From positions 434,001 to 498,000 of the forward strand of contig CBDCLG010000016.1 in the NCBI GenBank assembly GCA_965218625.1: a stretch of DNA of 64,000 bases, in the 5' to 3' direction. Origin of the DNA: Bin5 sp965218625. Lineage in GTDB: Bacteria; Chloroflexota; Anaerolineae; Caldilineales; Caldilineaceae. The notes below the pieces were generated by a model that was not told the origin of the DNA, ran no database searches, and was given only the letters and a program-made list of their open reading frames with translations. The first letter of the stretch is position 1. Each line of letters begins with the position of its first letter. The position numbers and the translations under genes are program-made. Of the stretch, positions 52,751 to 62,311 are shown in pieces.

Positions 52751-53761
52751 ATGACTACCTTCGTATACCTGACCGCCGCCGCCGACAACCTGATTCGCGC
52801 CTTCGAAATCGATGGAAGCGGGCGCCTGTCCCTAGTGCATGAGATCGCTGTCGAAGGCGGCCCCTCCGCGTTGGCGTCCTCCGACAACGGTCGATTCCTG
52901 TACTGTTCTCTGCGGGCCAGCAACGAGCTGGCGGCCTTTCGCTTCGAGCAGGACGGCAGCCCGCGACCGCTTGGCCGCAAGGCCCTGGACGCCGACGCCT
53001 GTTATGTCGCCCCGGACAAAACGGACCGCTTCTTGCTGTCCGCCTATTACAACGCCGGCAAGGTGGCCGTTCACAGATTGGGAGCCGACGGATCGGTCCG
53101 GGAGCTCGTCTGTACCGCGGAAACCGCGGCCCGCGCCCACTGTATCGAGACCGACCGGACCAACAGCTACGCCTTCGTTCCCCATCCGCTCGACGCCAAC
53201 TGCCTCTTTCAATTCCTGTTCGACGAGCGCACGGGTCAGCTCACGCCGCCCGCGGCCGCCAGCACTGTTGACGCCCCACCTGGGGCAGGGCCGCGTCATT
53301 TCGTATTCTCTACGGACCAGCGCTTTGTCTACACCTCCGACGAGGATGGTTCGAGCGTAACCGCCTACCGTTTCGATCGCGCCGCCACCGATGGCGCGCT
53401 GCAAGCCTTCCAGACGCTCTCCACGCTACCGGATGAATTCAGCGGCGCAAACACCTGCGCTCAAATCCATCTGCACCCGTCAGGTCATACCCTCTACGTT
53501 TCGAATCGGGGACACGACAGCATAGCCCTCTTTGCTGTCGATCGCGCCAGCGGCGCGCTCTCCCGGCGAGGATGGCAGCAAACTGAAGCAGTTCCGCGCG
53601 TCTTCAATGTCGACCCCAGCGGGAAACTCCTGGTGGCAGCGGGCCAGGGCACCGGCAGAGCCGCCTCCTATGCCGTCGACTCGATGAACGGCGACCTTAC
53701 CCCACTGCACGTCTGCGAAGTTGGCGAACAGCCTATGTGGGTATTGTTCAGGGCAGTCTGA
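52751..53761 (+). CDS. Lactonase, seven-bladed beta-propeller (YbhE-type 6-phosphogluconolactonase)
   Basis: Beta-propeller lactonase of 336 residues with repeated blades such as SDNGRFLYCSLRASNELAAF, DKTDRFLLSAYYNAGKVAVH, FSTDQRFVYTSDEDGSSVTAY and PSGHTLYVSNRGHDSIALF. The GPRHFVFSTD and YVSNRGHDSI motifs are typical of the YbhE/Pgl class. It hydrolyses 6-phosphogluconolactone or related sugar lactones; beside a uronate-dehydrogenase-like protein, an aldarolactone is also possible. The start is ATG 52751; the longer frame overlaps the divergent dehydrogenase gene. Confidence 0.9.
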   Translation: MTTFVYLTAAADNLIRAFEIDGSGRLSLVHEIAVEGGPSALASSDNGRFLYCSLRASNELAAFRFEQDGSPRPLGRKALDADACYVAPDKTDRFLLSAYYNAGKVAVHRLGADGSVRELVCTAETAARAHCIETDRTNSYAFVPHPLDANCLFQFLFDERTGQLTPPAAASTVDAPPGAGPRHFVFSTDQRFVYTSDEDGSSVTAYRFDRAATDGALQAFQTLSTLPDEFSGANTCAQIHLHPSGHTLYVSNRGHDSIALFAVDRASGALSRRGWQQTEAVPRVFNVDPSGKLLVAAGQGTGRAASYAVDSMNGDLTPLHVCEVGEQPMWVLFRAV

Positions 53762-53827
53762 CCCGGGCGGTGGTCCCGCGGCTGGAACTCTCCAACTACA
53801 ACGGCAGGGACCCGGCGGTCGCGTTCT

Positions 53828-54712
53828 CTAATTCTCACCTGCCGCGCCCTGCTCGAAACGCCGCCGGCGGTAGCGCGTCACATAAACCAGGAGCCACTGC
53901 AGCATGCCGGGGAAGAGCACGGCAAACCAGACCAGCAGTCGGTCGAACAGGGTGATGTAGACTTCCCGCTCACCCCGCTTGATGGCGCGTACCGTGCGGC
54001 GGCCGACCTTGCTGGCTTCGACTCCCCTTGTCAGCGAATGCCTTTCCCCCTGCCGGTGCTCGGCGCCCGGTACGCTGATGCGGCTGTTCTGCGAGAACTC
54101 GGTCTCCGTAAGACCAGGGCAGACGACAACGAGATCGATATTGTCCCCTTTCAGCTCGGCACGCGCCGCGCCGCTCGCCCCTTGCAGCGCGAACTTCGTC
54201 GCAGTGTAGCCCCCGCCCAGGGGCTGAGGAAACTTGGCCACAATGCTGCTGATATTGACGATCGTACCGCCTCCCTGGCGGCGCATCACCGGTACCGCCG
54301 CCTGCAATGCCGCCAGGGCGCCGAAAAAATTGACCTCAAAGACCTGCCGCAAATCGTCCAGGCCCAGTTCGTCGACAGCGCCGTAGATGCCCATGCCCGC
54401 GTTGTTGACAAGAATATCGACGGCGCCAAAATGGGACTCCGTCTTCTCGATAAGCGCCCGTGCCTGGCTCTCGTCGCTGATGTCGGTTGGAACGGTAAGT
54501 ATGTCGGCGTCGAAATCCCGCCGCAGCTGATCTGCGACCCTGTCCAGCAGCTCACTGTTGCGCGCGGCGAGGGCCAGCCGGCAACCCTCTTCCGCCAGTG
54601 CTTCAGCGATTGCAGCCCCGATTCCCCGGTTCGCGCCGGTGACGACGGCGACCTTTTCTGCTAACGCACCGCCTTTGACGGCTCCGCTCCTCGGCCCGTT
54701 GCCTGTCGTCAT
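53828..54712 (-). CDS. Short-chain dehydrogenase/reductase with C-terminal membrane segment
   Basis: SDR of 294 residues. The cofactor loop is VAVVTGANRGIGAAIAEAL, NNAG is present in ILVNNAGMGIYG, and the catalytic Ser and Y-x3-K are in IVNISSIVAKFP and GGGYTATKFALQG. The C-terminus (about 255-285) has a hydrophobic helix VWFAVLFPGMLQWLLVYV, as in membrane-linked DltE/SDR7-type enzymes acting on lipids or fatty acyl groups. The start is ATG 54712, with GGGGGAGAG upstream. It diverges from the DsbA-like gene. Confidence 0.9.
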   Translation of the reverse strand: MTTGNGPRSGAVKGGALAEKVAVVTGANRGIGAAIAEALAEEGCRLALAARNSELLDRVADQLRRDFDADILTVPTDISDESQARALIEKTESHFGAVDILVNNAGMGIYGAVDELGLDDLRQVFEVNFFGALAALQAAVPVMRRQGGGTIVNISSIVAKFPQPLGGGYTATKFALQGASGAARAELKGDNIDLVVVCPGLTETEFSQNSRISVPGAEHRQGERHSLTRGVEASKVGRRTVRAIKRGEREVYITLFDRLLVWFAVLFPGMLQWLLVYVTRYRRRRFEQGAAGEN

Positions 54713-54910
54713 CTCTCTCCCCCTTGCAACATCTGCTCGGCCCAAATCGTGTAAAGCATACTCTCCGAGCGGCAATAAGCAAAGTCCTCCGCTGATTGAG
54801 CGCTGGCGGCCTTCGACTGAAAATTTCCACGACCGGAATCGTCCACAGGAGAGGTGAGCAGCTGCGGAACGCTGTCCGCTCAGTCCGGAGAGTGCGAATT
54901 GTAGCCGGTT

Positions 54911-54939
54911 TTGTGCACCTTTCCGATCGGTGCTATATT
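54911..54939 (+). promoter_or_regulatory. Probable promoter of the dsbA-dsbB operon
   Basis: TTGTGC (54911-54916), a 17-base spacer and TATATT (54934-54939) lie 104 bases before the DsbA-like start. The rest of the 331-base divergent gap shows no gene. Confidence 0.5.
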
Positions 54940-55043
54940 CAATTGCAAGGGGTCCGTTCAACTTTCGGGCACTGAAGGCGGTAGGCGGCCAGTTCCCGCT
55001 TGCTGAAGAAGTGGCCTCTCTACCGGGCGGGTAAACGGGACAG

Positions 55044-55772
55044 ATGGAGAAGTCGAAGCGGCGCAAGAAAGTCGGTTCGCTTTCTGCAGAGAAGGCAGGA
55101 CCGCGGCGGCTCTCGGTCGGCGTTCTTTTGATCGGTGGGCTCGCGCTGCTGGCCGCCGCGATCGCGCTCGTCCTGGTCGTGGCCTCCGGCAACCAGCAGA
55201 TCGCAGTCGAGGGGACCGTCTACGCCGGAATTCCCCCAGAGTGGCAGAATCGCAATGTCCTGGGCAATCCGGAGGCGCCTGTCACCGTGCAGGCCTGGGA
55301 AGACTTCCGCTGTCCCGCCTGCGCCGCCTTCAACCAGATGGTCAAGCCCAGTCTGGTCGAAAACTACATTGCCAGCGGCGAAGCGAAGCTTGAGTTCCGC
55401 CACTTTCCCCTGCAGCAGCATGAACCTGGCGCCTCGCTGGCGGCGCAAGCAAGCGAATGTGCCGCCGACCAGGGACAGTTTTGGAGTTATCACGACCGCG
55501 TTTTCCAGGAGACACAAAGTGGGCCGTCGGCTTTCATCGCCGAAAAGTTGATCGAATACGCGGTCGAGCTGGAGTTGAACGAGGAGTCATTCTCATCCTG
55601 TCTGCTGAACCAGACGCATCTGGCCGGCGTAGCCGAGAGCCTGCAGGCTGCGCGCGCCGCCGGTCTGGGCGGTACACCTTCAGTACTGGTCGACGGCATT
55701 CCTGTCACCAACCCGCTGGACTACGACTCGGTCGCCGCCGCGATCGACGACCGCCTGACGGCAGACCAATGA
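55044..55772 (+). CDS. Membrane-anchored DsbA-like thiol oxidoreductase
   Basis: Thioredoxin-fold protein of 242 residues. A basic N-terminus is followed by one membrane helix (about 26-47), so the catalytic domain lies outside the membrane. The active site is C90-P-A-C93 in WEDFRCPACAAF, and the cis-Pro loop is GLGGTPSVLVDG. The fold is that of the DsbA/BdbD group that forms disulfides in exported proteins. Another Cys pair occurs in SECAADQ and SSCLLN. It is followed 19 bases later by a DsbB-like gene, its expected partner. Confidence 0.92.
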   Translation: MEKSKRRKKVGSLSAEKAGPRRLSVGVLLIGGLALLAAAIALVLVVASGNQQIAVEGTVYAGIPPEWQNRNVLGNPEAPVTVQAWEDFRCPACAAFNQMVKPSLVENYIASGEAKLEFRHFPLQQHEPGASLAAQASECAADQGQFWSYHDRVFQETQSGPSAFIAEKLIEYAVELELNEESFSSCLLNQTHLAGVAESLQAARAAGLGGTPSVLVDGIPVTNPLDYDSVAAAIDDRLTADQ

Positions 55773-55791
55773 CAAGGCGAAACGTCGAAAG

Positions 55792-56706
55792 ATGAACAGT
55801 TCGCGATTCTGGGTTCGCCTCGGCCTATACAGCGCCCTTACCGCTGCCTGGGTTTCGATGATGGGCAGCCTCTACTTCAGCGAAGTGATGCGCTTTACGC
55901 CATGCACGCTTTGCTGGTTTCAGCGCGTGCTGATGTATCCACTGGCCGGTCTGATTGCTTTGGGCATTTTGCGCCGCGACCATCACTTGCCGTTCCTGAT
56001 CCTACCCTTTTCCCTGTTGGGGCAGGGGGTGGCCATCTACCACTACCTGCTGCAGAAGACGACCATATTAGGCCAGCCTGCGAGCTGCGGGCTCGGCGTG
56101 ACCTGCTCATCCGTCTGGATCGACTGGTTCGGCATCGTTACCATTCCGCTTCTTGCCATACTTGGCTTCATGATCATCACGATTGGGATGCTGATGGTCA
56201 TTGCCGGAGGCGATGGCAGGCCTAACCTGGTCGGCGCCTATCGCTGGCCGCGTTGGCCCGTTCCGATCATTGTTATTATTGCATTGGCTCTCTATGTCGC
56301 CGAGGCCGTACGCGCGGGGGAGATGGAGGTCTCGCTGCCCGACATTCAGATTTCGGTTCCGTCCTCAATTCCTTTCTTTGATTTCTCAGCTGATTCGACT
56401 GCAACGCCCGAGCCGACGGCAACGCCGACCAGCCAGGAAGAGGGTGAGTCCCTCTATGCCCAGGCGTGCGCGTCCTGCCATGGCGCCCAGGGCGAAGGGG
56501 TCGACGGACTGGGTACTGCACTGGCCGATTCGCCCTATGTTTCCGATCTGTCCGACGACGAAATGCTCGCGCTGATCCGGGACGGCAGGGTGGCAGACGC
56601 GGAGGATAACCGCACCGGGCTGGCCATGCCCGCGCGCGGCGGCCAGTCGGAGTTGAGCGACGAACAGATCGGATTCATCATACTCGTAATCCGGGACTGG
56701 CAGTAG
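55792..56706 (+). CDS. DsbB/BdbC-like quinone reductase fused to a cytochrome c domain
   Basis: Fusion protein of 304 residues. The N-terminal 160 residues form a DsbB/BdbC four-helix membrane domain with the active pairs C38-T-L-C41 (FTPCTLCWFQR) and C99...C105 (ASCGLGVTC). A further hydrophobic helix (about 164-182) and a Thr/Pro-rich linker (TPEPTATPTS) follow. The C-terminal 85 residues are a monoheme cytochrome c with C226-A-S-C-H230 and the likely Met ligand in LAMPARGGQ. DsbB would reoxidise the DsbA-like partner; the attached heme suggests electrons may leave through the cytochrome instead of, or after, quinone. The cytochrome is on the outer side. Confidence 0.9.
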   Translation: MNSSRFWVRLGLYSALTAAWVSMMGSLYFSEVMRFTPCTLCWFQRVLMYPLAGLIALGILRRDHHLPFLILPFSLLGQGVAIYHYLLQKTTILGQPASCGLGVTCSSVWIDWFGIVTIPLLAILGFMIITIGMLMVIAGGDGRPNLVGAYRWPRWPVPIIVIIALALYVAEAVRAGEMEVSLPDIQISVPSSIPFFDFSADSTATPEPTATPTSQEEGESLYAQACASCHGAQGEGVDGLGTALADSPYVSDLSDDEMLALIRDGRVADAEDNRTGLAMPARGGQSELSDEQIGFIILVIRDWQ

Positions 56707-56784
56707 ATGCGGTCCGACGCCTGGGCGCGATGCACTGCCTGACGCATCGCATCATTCCCGTCAGCGCGTTTGGACCGCTTGTGA

Positions 56785-57702
56785 ATGCCCGGACAAGGCG
56801 ATAGCTTCATGTACGATTCCAGCCAGATAGACCGCCAGGAAACGGTCCGCATTGGTCGAAAGTTCATGTTTCTCAGACGGGTCCTCCCAACGATTCTTGT
56901 TGGCTTGGGGTTGCTGGCTTTCGCCTCGCTAGCCGCTGTTCCCGTTCGGGGCGCCTCCGAGTCCGGCCCGGTAAAGGACATCCGTCTGGACAGGGTGAAT
57001 GCCCCCAGTGAGCAGGCCGGCCAGTCCGCCATTACTTCTCCGGCTACGGGAAGTAGCGTCAGCGGCTCGGTTCCGGTTCTCGGTACCGCTGTCGGCCCGC
57101 CATTTGCCCGCTATGAACTTTACTTCAAGCTGGAGCCCAGTGGAGATGAAGCCTTTGTCTGGTTCGCAGGCGAAACCTTTGAAGTGAGAAATGGCCAATT
57201 GGCCGTCTGGCATACCGGTAATCTTGCGCCGGGAGTCTACTCCTTGCGGCTTCGGGTTGTTCGGCCCGATGGAAACTACGGCGAATACTTCGCCCGTAAT
57301 ATCAGTGTGAACCAGGAGGCGCCGACGCCGACGCCAGACGGCCCCACACCGACACCGATCCCGATTGACACGCCCACGCCCGTCCCGCAGCCGACCGTTC
57401 CTCCGGTCGAAATCGAGCAGCCGGAAATCGAGGAGCCTACGGCCGAGGTTACCCCCTCGCCGGCGGCGCCCGAACAGAACAACGGCGGAGGTACGACCCA
57501 AGGTCAGACGTCCTCTCGAGGTCAGTCCGTTATCCCGGGAGCGCCGAGTGGTATCGACAACCTGGCCGGGGCCCTCTCCTTGGATCGAATGCGGGAGCGT
57601 TTCATCACAGGCGTTCGCTGGAGCGCCGGCCTCTTCCTGTTGCTGGGCGCGATTTTCGCGGCCAAGCGGTTGCTGCAGTGGATAACCGGCAAAATTTGGT
57701 AG
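56785..57702 (+). CDS. Surface-anchored protein with Ig-like domain and Pro/Thr-rich stalk
   Basis: Protein of up to 305 residues. A hydrophobic signal segment lies at about 31-50. The folded part (about 75-180) looks like an Ig-like beta-sandwich (ITSPATGSSVSGSVPVLGTA, then RYELYFKLEPSG and LRLRVVRPDGNYGEY). A low-complexity stalk rich in TPTP and Pro/Glu (about 185-245) follows, with a C-terminal membrane helix (about 280-297). The start is uncertain between 56785, 56809 and 56866. It lies 78 bases after the DsbB fusion and may be made with it; it has no Cys in the mature part, so it is not itself a clear disulfide substrate. Confidence 0.75.
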   Translation: MPGQGDSFMYDSSQIDRQETVRIGRKFMFLRRVLPTILVGLGLLAFASLAAVPVRGASESGPVKDIRLDRVNAPSEQAGQSAITSPATGSSVSGSVPVLGTAVGPPFARYELYFKLEPSGDEAFVWFAGETFEVRNGQLAVWHTGNLAPGVYSLRLRVVRPDGNYGEYFARNISVNQEAPTPTPDGPTPTPIPIDTPTPVPQPTVPPVEIEQPEIEEPTAEVTPSPAAPEQNNGGGTTQGQTSSRGQSVIPGAPSGIDNLAGALSLDRMRERFITGVRWSAGLFLLLGAIFAAKRLLQWITGKIW

Positions 57703-57835
57703 CATGGGGCATCAAATCGCACATGCTTGATAGGCGCCGCAAACGAAACTTACGAAGTGAGTTGATCCAACTCCGTTGCGGCCCTTAGTAAGACAATTTC
57801 CGTCCCGAAGGGGCCGGAAAAGTGGCTACCCGAAT

Positions 57836-58444
57836 ATGAAGATGATTGTGGGCCTGGGAAATCCCGGGCCCCGTTACGCGCGCAACCGACACAACATCGG
57901 CTTTCAGGTGCTGGAGCTCCTGGCCCGCCGCCACGAAGTTTCCCTCTCCCGTTCCAAGTTCAACGCGCTCTACGGCGAGGGCTGGATCGTGTGTCCGCGC
58001 GGCCTGGAACGGGCTTCGACCGCCGGCGACGCGCCGCTTCGTCAAAAAGTCCTGCTGGCTCGGCCGCTCACCTTCATGAATCGCAGCGGTAGCGCCGCCG
58101 CGCCGATGGCCCGCTACTTTGCAGTTGAGCCGCAAGACATCTTTGTTATCTATGACGAACTCGATCTGCCCAGCGGCAAACTGCGACTTCGCCCCTTCGG
58201 CGGGGCGGGCGGCCACAAGGGCATGAAGTCGCTGATCCAGCAGCTGGGCACCGACCGGTTTCCGCGCGCCCGTGTAGGCATCGGGCGCCCGCCAACGCCG
58301 ATGGACCCTGCCGCCTACGTCCTGCAGGACTTCAGCGAAGATGAAGAGGTTGAGTTCGGGCCGCTCCGAGCGCAGGTCGCCGACGCGGCCGAGAGCTGGC
58401 TGTTTCAAGGAATCGACATCGCCATGAGCTGTTTCAACGGCTGA
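57836..58444 (+). CDS. pth: Peptidyl-tRNA hydrolase
   Basis: Pth of 202 residues that frees tRNA from dropped-off peptidyl-tRNA. The family opening is MKMIVGLGNPGPRYARNRHNIGF with the catalytic His, then PLTFMNRSGSA, the DELDLPSGKLRLRPFGGAGGHKGMKSL stretch and VGIGRPP. There is an insert of about 15 residues (WIVCPRGLERASTAGDAPLR) before the PLTFMN motif. The start is ATG 57836; upstream residues are not conserved. It lies 56 bases before mfd, a common neighbour. Confidence 0.96.
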   Translation: MKMIVGLGNPGPRYARNRHNIGFQVLELLARRHEVSLSRSKFNALYGEGWIVCPRGLERASTAGDAPLRQKVLLARPLTFMNRSGSAAAPMARYFAVEPQDIFVIYDELDLPSGKLRLRPFGGAGGHKGMKSLIQQLGTDRFPRARVGIGRPPTPMDPAAYVLQDFSEDEEVEFGPLRAQVADAAESWLFQGIDIAMSCFNG

Positions 58445-58500
58445 AACAGGTCCGGAAGTCCGGCCCTGCTCACCATCAGCGAGTTTCGCATTCGAAGCGT

Positions 58501-61500
58501 ATGAACCTGTCCGGCCTGCTGCCAGTTCTCAGAAATCTTCCCGCCTACCAGCAGTTGCTGAAGGGCCACAGTAGCGAGCCGCATAAGCTCTATTCGGCAG
58601 CGCGTGCGCTGGTCGTCGCCGGCGCCGCGACCGACCGCGAGGGCCCCGTGCTCCTCTTGACGGGCACCTCGGAGCAAGCCGAACGCTGGCTGGAGAGGCT
58701 CCAGCTCTTCCTGCCGCCGACGGATGGCCCTGCTCCGGTCTCGCTCTATGCTGAGCCTGACGCCTTGCCCTTCGAGCGCATCCCCTGGACAGGACGCACT
58801 CGGCAGCGGCGCCTGACCGCGCTTGCTGCGCTGCAGCAAAAGGACAGCCATCCACGGATCGTCGTCTCCTCGGCGCGGGCGCTGATGCAGAAGACTCTGC
58901 CGGCCAGAACATTCCGCCTGGCTTTGCGGCCACTGCACGCCGGCAGCTTCGTCCAGCTCGATGAACTGACCGGGCGCTGGGCCCAAACCGGATACGAGCC
59001 GGTAAACGTTGTCGAGGAGCCGGGCACCTTCGCCCGGCGCGGCGGCATCGTTGACATCTGGCCGCCGAATCTTCCCCATCCGGTTCGTGTTGACCTGTTT
59101 GGCGACGAAGTAGAGTCGATCCGCGAATTCGACCCGGCAACGCAACGGAGCGATCGCCAGTTGCAGCGTGTGTTGATCGGACCGGGCAGCGAAGCCCTGG
59201 GCCTGGCGCAAAAGAGTGGGCCAGACGCCGAACGGCTGCGCGAAACCCTGCTGGCGGACCCGGACCTCGTGCTTGTCATCCGCGAAGAGATCGGACGTGA
59301 AATCGGAGAGTTGGAGGAGGGACACGTCTTTCGCGGCATCGAATGGTATTTGCCCTACGCCTACACGCACCCGGCATCGCTCCTGGATCACCTGCCCTCC
59401 AACAGTCTGCTCGTTATCGACGACGGCGCCGAACTGAGGGCCGGACTGCAGGCATGTACGGAGAATGCCGACAGCACAAGGCATGAGTTGCTGCGCGGCC
59501 GCGAACTGCCGGGCGAGTTCCAGTCCTGCGTCTTCAGCCAGGAGACTATCCTGGACCAGGTCGCGCAGCGCAATCCGCTCCAGCTGGGAACGCAGTCCAT
59601 TCATACGCCAGGCAGCCCTGAGGAAACTGGCAGTTCCTCACTTGCGCGCTCGTTTACGCCAAGCCCCCACTTTGCCGGCCAGAGCAAACGCATTCTGGAT
59701 GAAATGCGCAAGTACGCCGGCGCCTCCGATCGCATCGTCCTGGTCTCCCGCCAGTCAGCCCGATTGCAGGAGGAGCTGAGCGAGGCGCGGCTCGCGGCCG
59801 AATTGCGCCCTGACCTGGACGCGCCTCCGCCTGCCGGCATTACCATCGTTCAGGGCGTCCTGTCTGAAGGCTTCGTGATGAAGGGGTCCGAGGCCCCTCG
59901 CAAGAGTGGCAAGCCCGCCAGGACTGTCGACCTGCGCCTCCTGACCGACACGGAACTATTCGGCTGGACAAGGCAGTCGCGTCGCGAGAGGCGCGCCGCG
60001 CGGTCGACCGTCGCGCCCGAGCTGTTCTTCGCCGACGTCAGCGCCAACGACTATGTTGTTCACCTCGAACACGGCATCGGCCTCTACGAGGGGCTCACCA
60101 AAATCGAACTGGGAGGCGCGAAGCGGGAATACCTGCAGGTGAACTACGCCAGGGGGGACAAGCTCTATGTCCCCGTGCACCAGGCCGACCGGCTGAGTCG
60201 CTATGTCGGCGCGGGGGACGCCGGGATCCCGCCGGCGGTAACCCGGCTCGGCACCGCCGACTGGCAGACGGTCAAGGCCCGCGCCAAAAGAGCGGTCGAG
60301 GAGATCGCCGAAGACCTGCTAAAGCTCTATGCGGAGAGAGAGGTAGTCGCGGGCTACGCCTTCAGCCCCGATGGACCCTGGCAGGAGGAGATGGAGGCGG
60401 CCTTTCCCTTCCGCGAGACCGCCGACCAGGCCGACGCCATCGCCGATGTCAAGCGCGATATGGAGATCGGCAAACCGATGGACCGCATCATCATCGGCGA
60501 CGTCGGCTACGGCAAGACCGAAGTCGCCATCCGGGCCGCCTTCAAAGCCGTAATGGACGGGAAGCAGGCCGCGGTGCTGGTGCCAACCACCGTCCTCGCG
60601 CAGCAGCACTTTCGCGTTTTCAGCCAGCGCCTGAGCCAGTTCCCGGTCCTGGTAGAAATGCTCTCCCGCTTCCGCACGCCGGCACAGCAGGAAAAGGTGC
60701 TGCAAAAGATGCGGGAAGGCACCGTTGATATCGTGATTGGAACGCACCGCCTGCTCTCGAAAGATGTCAGTTTCCAGTCTCTGGGCCTGTTGGTAATCGA
60801 CGAGGAGCAGCGGTTCGGCGTGGCCCACAAAGAACGCCTCAAGCAGATGCGCTCGCAGATGGATGTGCTGACGCTCAGCGCCACCCCCATTCCCCGGACG
60901 CTGCACATGAGCCTCAGCGGCGCGCGCGATATGAGCACCATCAACACACCGCCCAGAGAGCGCCTGCCCGTGCGCACGATCCTGTCGGAATTCGACAACT
61001 CGCTCGTCCGGCAGTCCATCCTGCGTGAACTGGACCGCGGCGGTCAGATATTTTTCGTGCATAACCGCGTGCGCGGCCTCAAGTCGCTGGCCACGCGCGT
61101 CCAGCGGCAGGCGCCCGACGCCGTCGTGGCAATAGCCCATGGCCAGATGGCGGAGCGGGAGCTTGAAGAGACCATGCTGCGATTCGCAGACGGCGAAATA
61201 GACGTTCTCGTCTGTACCACGATCGTTGAGAATGGCCTGGATATCAGGCGGGCCAACACGATGATCGTCAATCGCGCCGACCATTTCGGACTGGCCCAGT
61301 TGTACCAGCTGCGCGGGCGCGTCGGCCGCGGCGCAGCGCGGGGATACTGCTATCTCTTTCATGATCGACACACCACACTGTCTTTCGACGCGAGGCGGCG
61401 GCTTGAAGCGCTGCTCGAAAGCAGCGACGAACTGGGGGCCGGTTTCCGTATTGCAATGCGCGATCTTGAGATCCGCGGCGCCGGAGAGCTCCTCGGCGCC

Positions 61501-62292
61501 CGCCAGCACGGCCAGATCGTCAGCGTCGGCTTCGATCTCTACACGCGTCTGCTCGCGCAGTCTGTTAGCGAGCTCCGAGAGAAGCGGCAGCGGATCGCTG
61601 CTGCTGAGCAACAAGGGGAAGGTGGCGCAACCTCTCTCCCCGCCAATGGCGATCGCGGGGTGCACGCCTCATCGGCGCAAGATATAGACGGTCGATTTCC
61701 GGTCGCGTTGGATGACCCCCTGGCCCCGCCTGTCACGCTCGATCTTCCTCTGCGCGCCGAGATTCCGGCCATCTACGTCGAGGAAGAGGGGCTGCGGCTG
61801 CAGCTGTATCGACGCATTGCCGGCTTGACGGCAGCGCCGCAATTGGAAGAAATGCGCCAGGAAATGGTGGACCGCTTCGGGGCTGATCCCGAGACAGGCT
61901 CAGTACCAGTGGAGCTGGAGAATCTCTTCTACCAGATCCGGGTCAAGATCGAGGCACTGAGGGCCGGCATCCAGAGCATTGGGCGTCGCCGGGATCAGAT
62001 TGCCGTCCGCATCCCGCAGGGAGTTTCACTTCCCTCTTTCGCAGGCGAAGGCACGCTTAAGGGGGAGATACCGGACGCCGCCAGGCGCAAACTTCAGCGT
62101 TCGCTGCGCATGGCGCTCGGCGCGACCTCCGACGAGGGCGTCTTCGTCCCGGAAAACGCAATCCACGTCGGCCGGGAAGCCATTTACATCCCCATCGACG
62201 AAGCTGGCCGCTGGCGGTCGCTGCTGCTGCGCGTCCTGGAGGCCTTGTCGCTGGATACGCAGAGTCAGACGAAGAGCGCCGTCCTGCAATAG
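58501..62292 (+). CDS. mfd: Transcription-repair coupling factor
   Basis: Mfd of 1263 residues that pushes stalled RNA polymerase off DNA lesions and recruits UvrA. The UvrB-like N-terminal domains run to about 350 (LPFERIPWTGRTRQRRLTAL). The RNA polymerase-interacting domain is about 505-575 (YVVHLEHGIGLYEGL). The helicase begins near 640 with Walker A GDVGYGKTEVA (about residue 667) and box II VIDEEQRFG, with SATPIPRTLHMSLSGARDMS and the TRG-type GRVGRGAARGYCYL. The C-terminal UvrA-regulating domain follows 1085. A variable insert of about 40 residues lies near 1035-1075. It directly follows pth. Confidence 0.98.
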   Translation: MNLSGLLPVLRNLPAYQQLLKGHSSEPHKLYSAARALVVAGAATDREGPVLLLTGTSEQAERWLERLQLFLPPTDGPAPVSLYAEPDALPFERIPWTGRTRQRRLTALAALQQKDSHPRIVVSSARALMQKTLPARTFRLALRPLHAGSFVQLDELTGRWAQTGYEPVNVVEEPGTFARRGGIVDIWPPNLPHPVRVDLFGDEVESIREFDPATQRSDRQLQRVLIGPGSEALGLAQKSGPDAERLRETLLADPDLVLVIREEIGREIGELEEGHVFRGIEWYLPYAYTHPASLLDHLPSNSLLVIDDGAELRAGLQACTENADSTRHELLRGRELPGEFQSCVFSQETILDQVAQRNPLQLGTQSIHTPGSPEETGSSSLARSFTPSPHFAGQSKRILDEMRKYAGASDRIVLVSRQSARLQEELSEARLAAELRPDLDAPPPAGITIVQGVLSEGFVMKGSEAPRKSGKPARTVDLRLLTDTELFGWTRQSRRERRAARSTVAPELFFADVSANDYVVHLEHGIGLYEGLTKIELGGAKREYLQVNYARGDKLYVPVHQADRLSRYVGAGDAGIPPAVTRLGTADWQTVKARAKRAVEEIAEDLLKLYAEREVVAGYAFSPDGPWQEEMEAAFPFRETADQADAIADVKRDMEIGKPMDRIIIGDVGYGKTEVAIRAAFKAVMDGKQAAVLVPTTVLAQQHFRVFSQRLSQFPVLVEMLSRFRTPAQQEKVLQKMREGTVDIVIGTHRLLSKDVSFQSLGLLVIDEEQRFGVAHKERLKQMRSQMDVLTLSATPIPRTLHMSLSGARDMSTINTPPRERLPVRTILSEFDNSLVRQSILRELDRGGQIFFVHNRVRGLKSLATRVQRQAPDAVVAIAHGQMAERELEETMLRFADGEIDVLVCTTIVENGLDIRRANTMIVNRADHFGLAQLYQLRGRVGRGAARGYCYLFHDRHTTLSFDARRRLEALLESSDELGAGFRIAMRDLEIRGAGELLGARQHGQIVSVGFDLYTRLLAQSVSELREKRQRIAAAEQQGEGGATSLPANGDRGVHASSAQDIDGRFPVALDDPLAPPVTLDLPLRAEIPAIYVEEEGLRLQLYRRIAGLTAAPQLEEMRQEMVDRFGADPETGSVPVELENLFYQIRVKIEALRAGIQSIGRRRDQIAVRIPQGVSLPSFAGEGTLKGEIPDAARRKLQRSLRMALGATSDEGVFVPENAIHVGREAIYIPIDEAGRWRSLLLRVLEALSLDTQSQTKSAVLQ

Positions 62293-62311
62293 ACCACTCC
62301 CGTCTCCTTCC

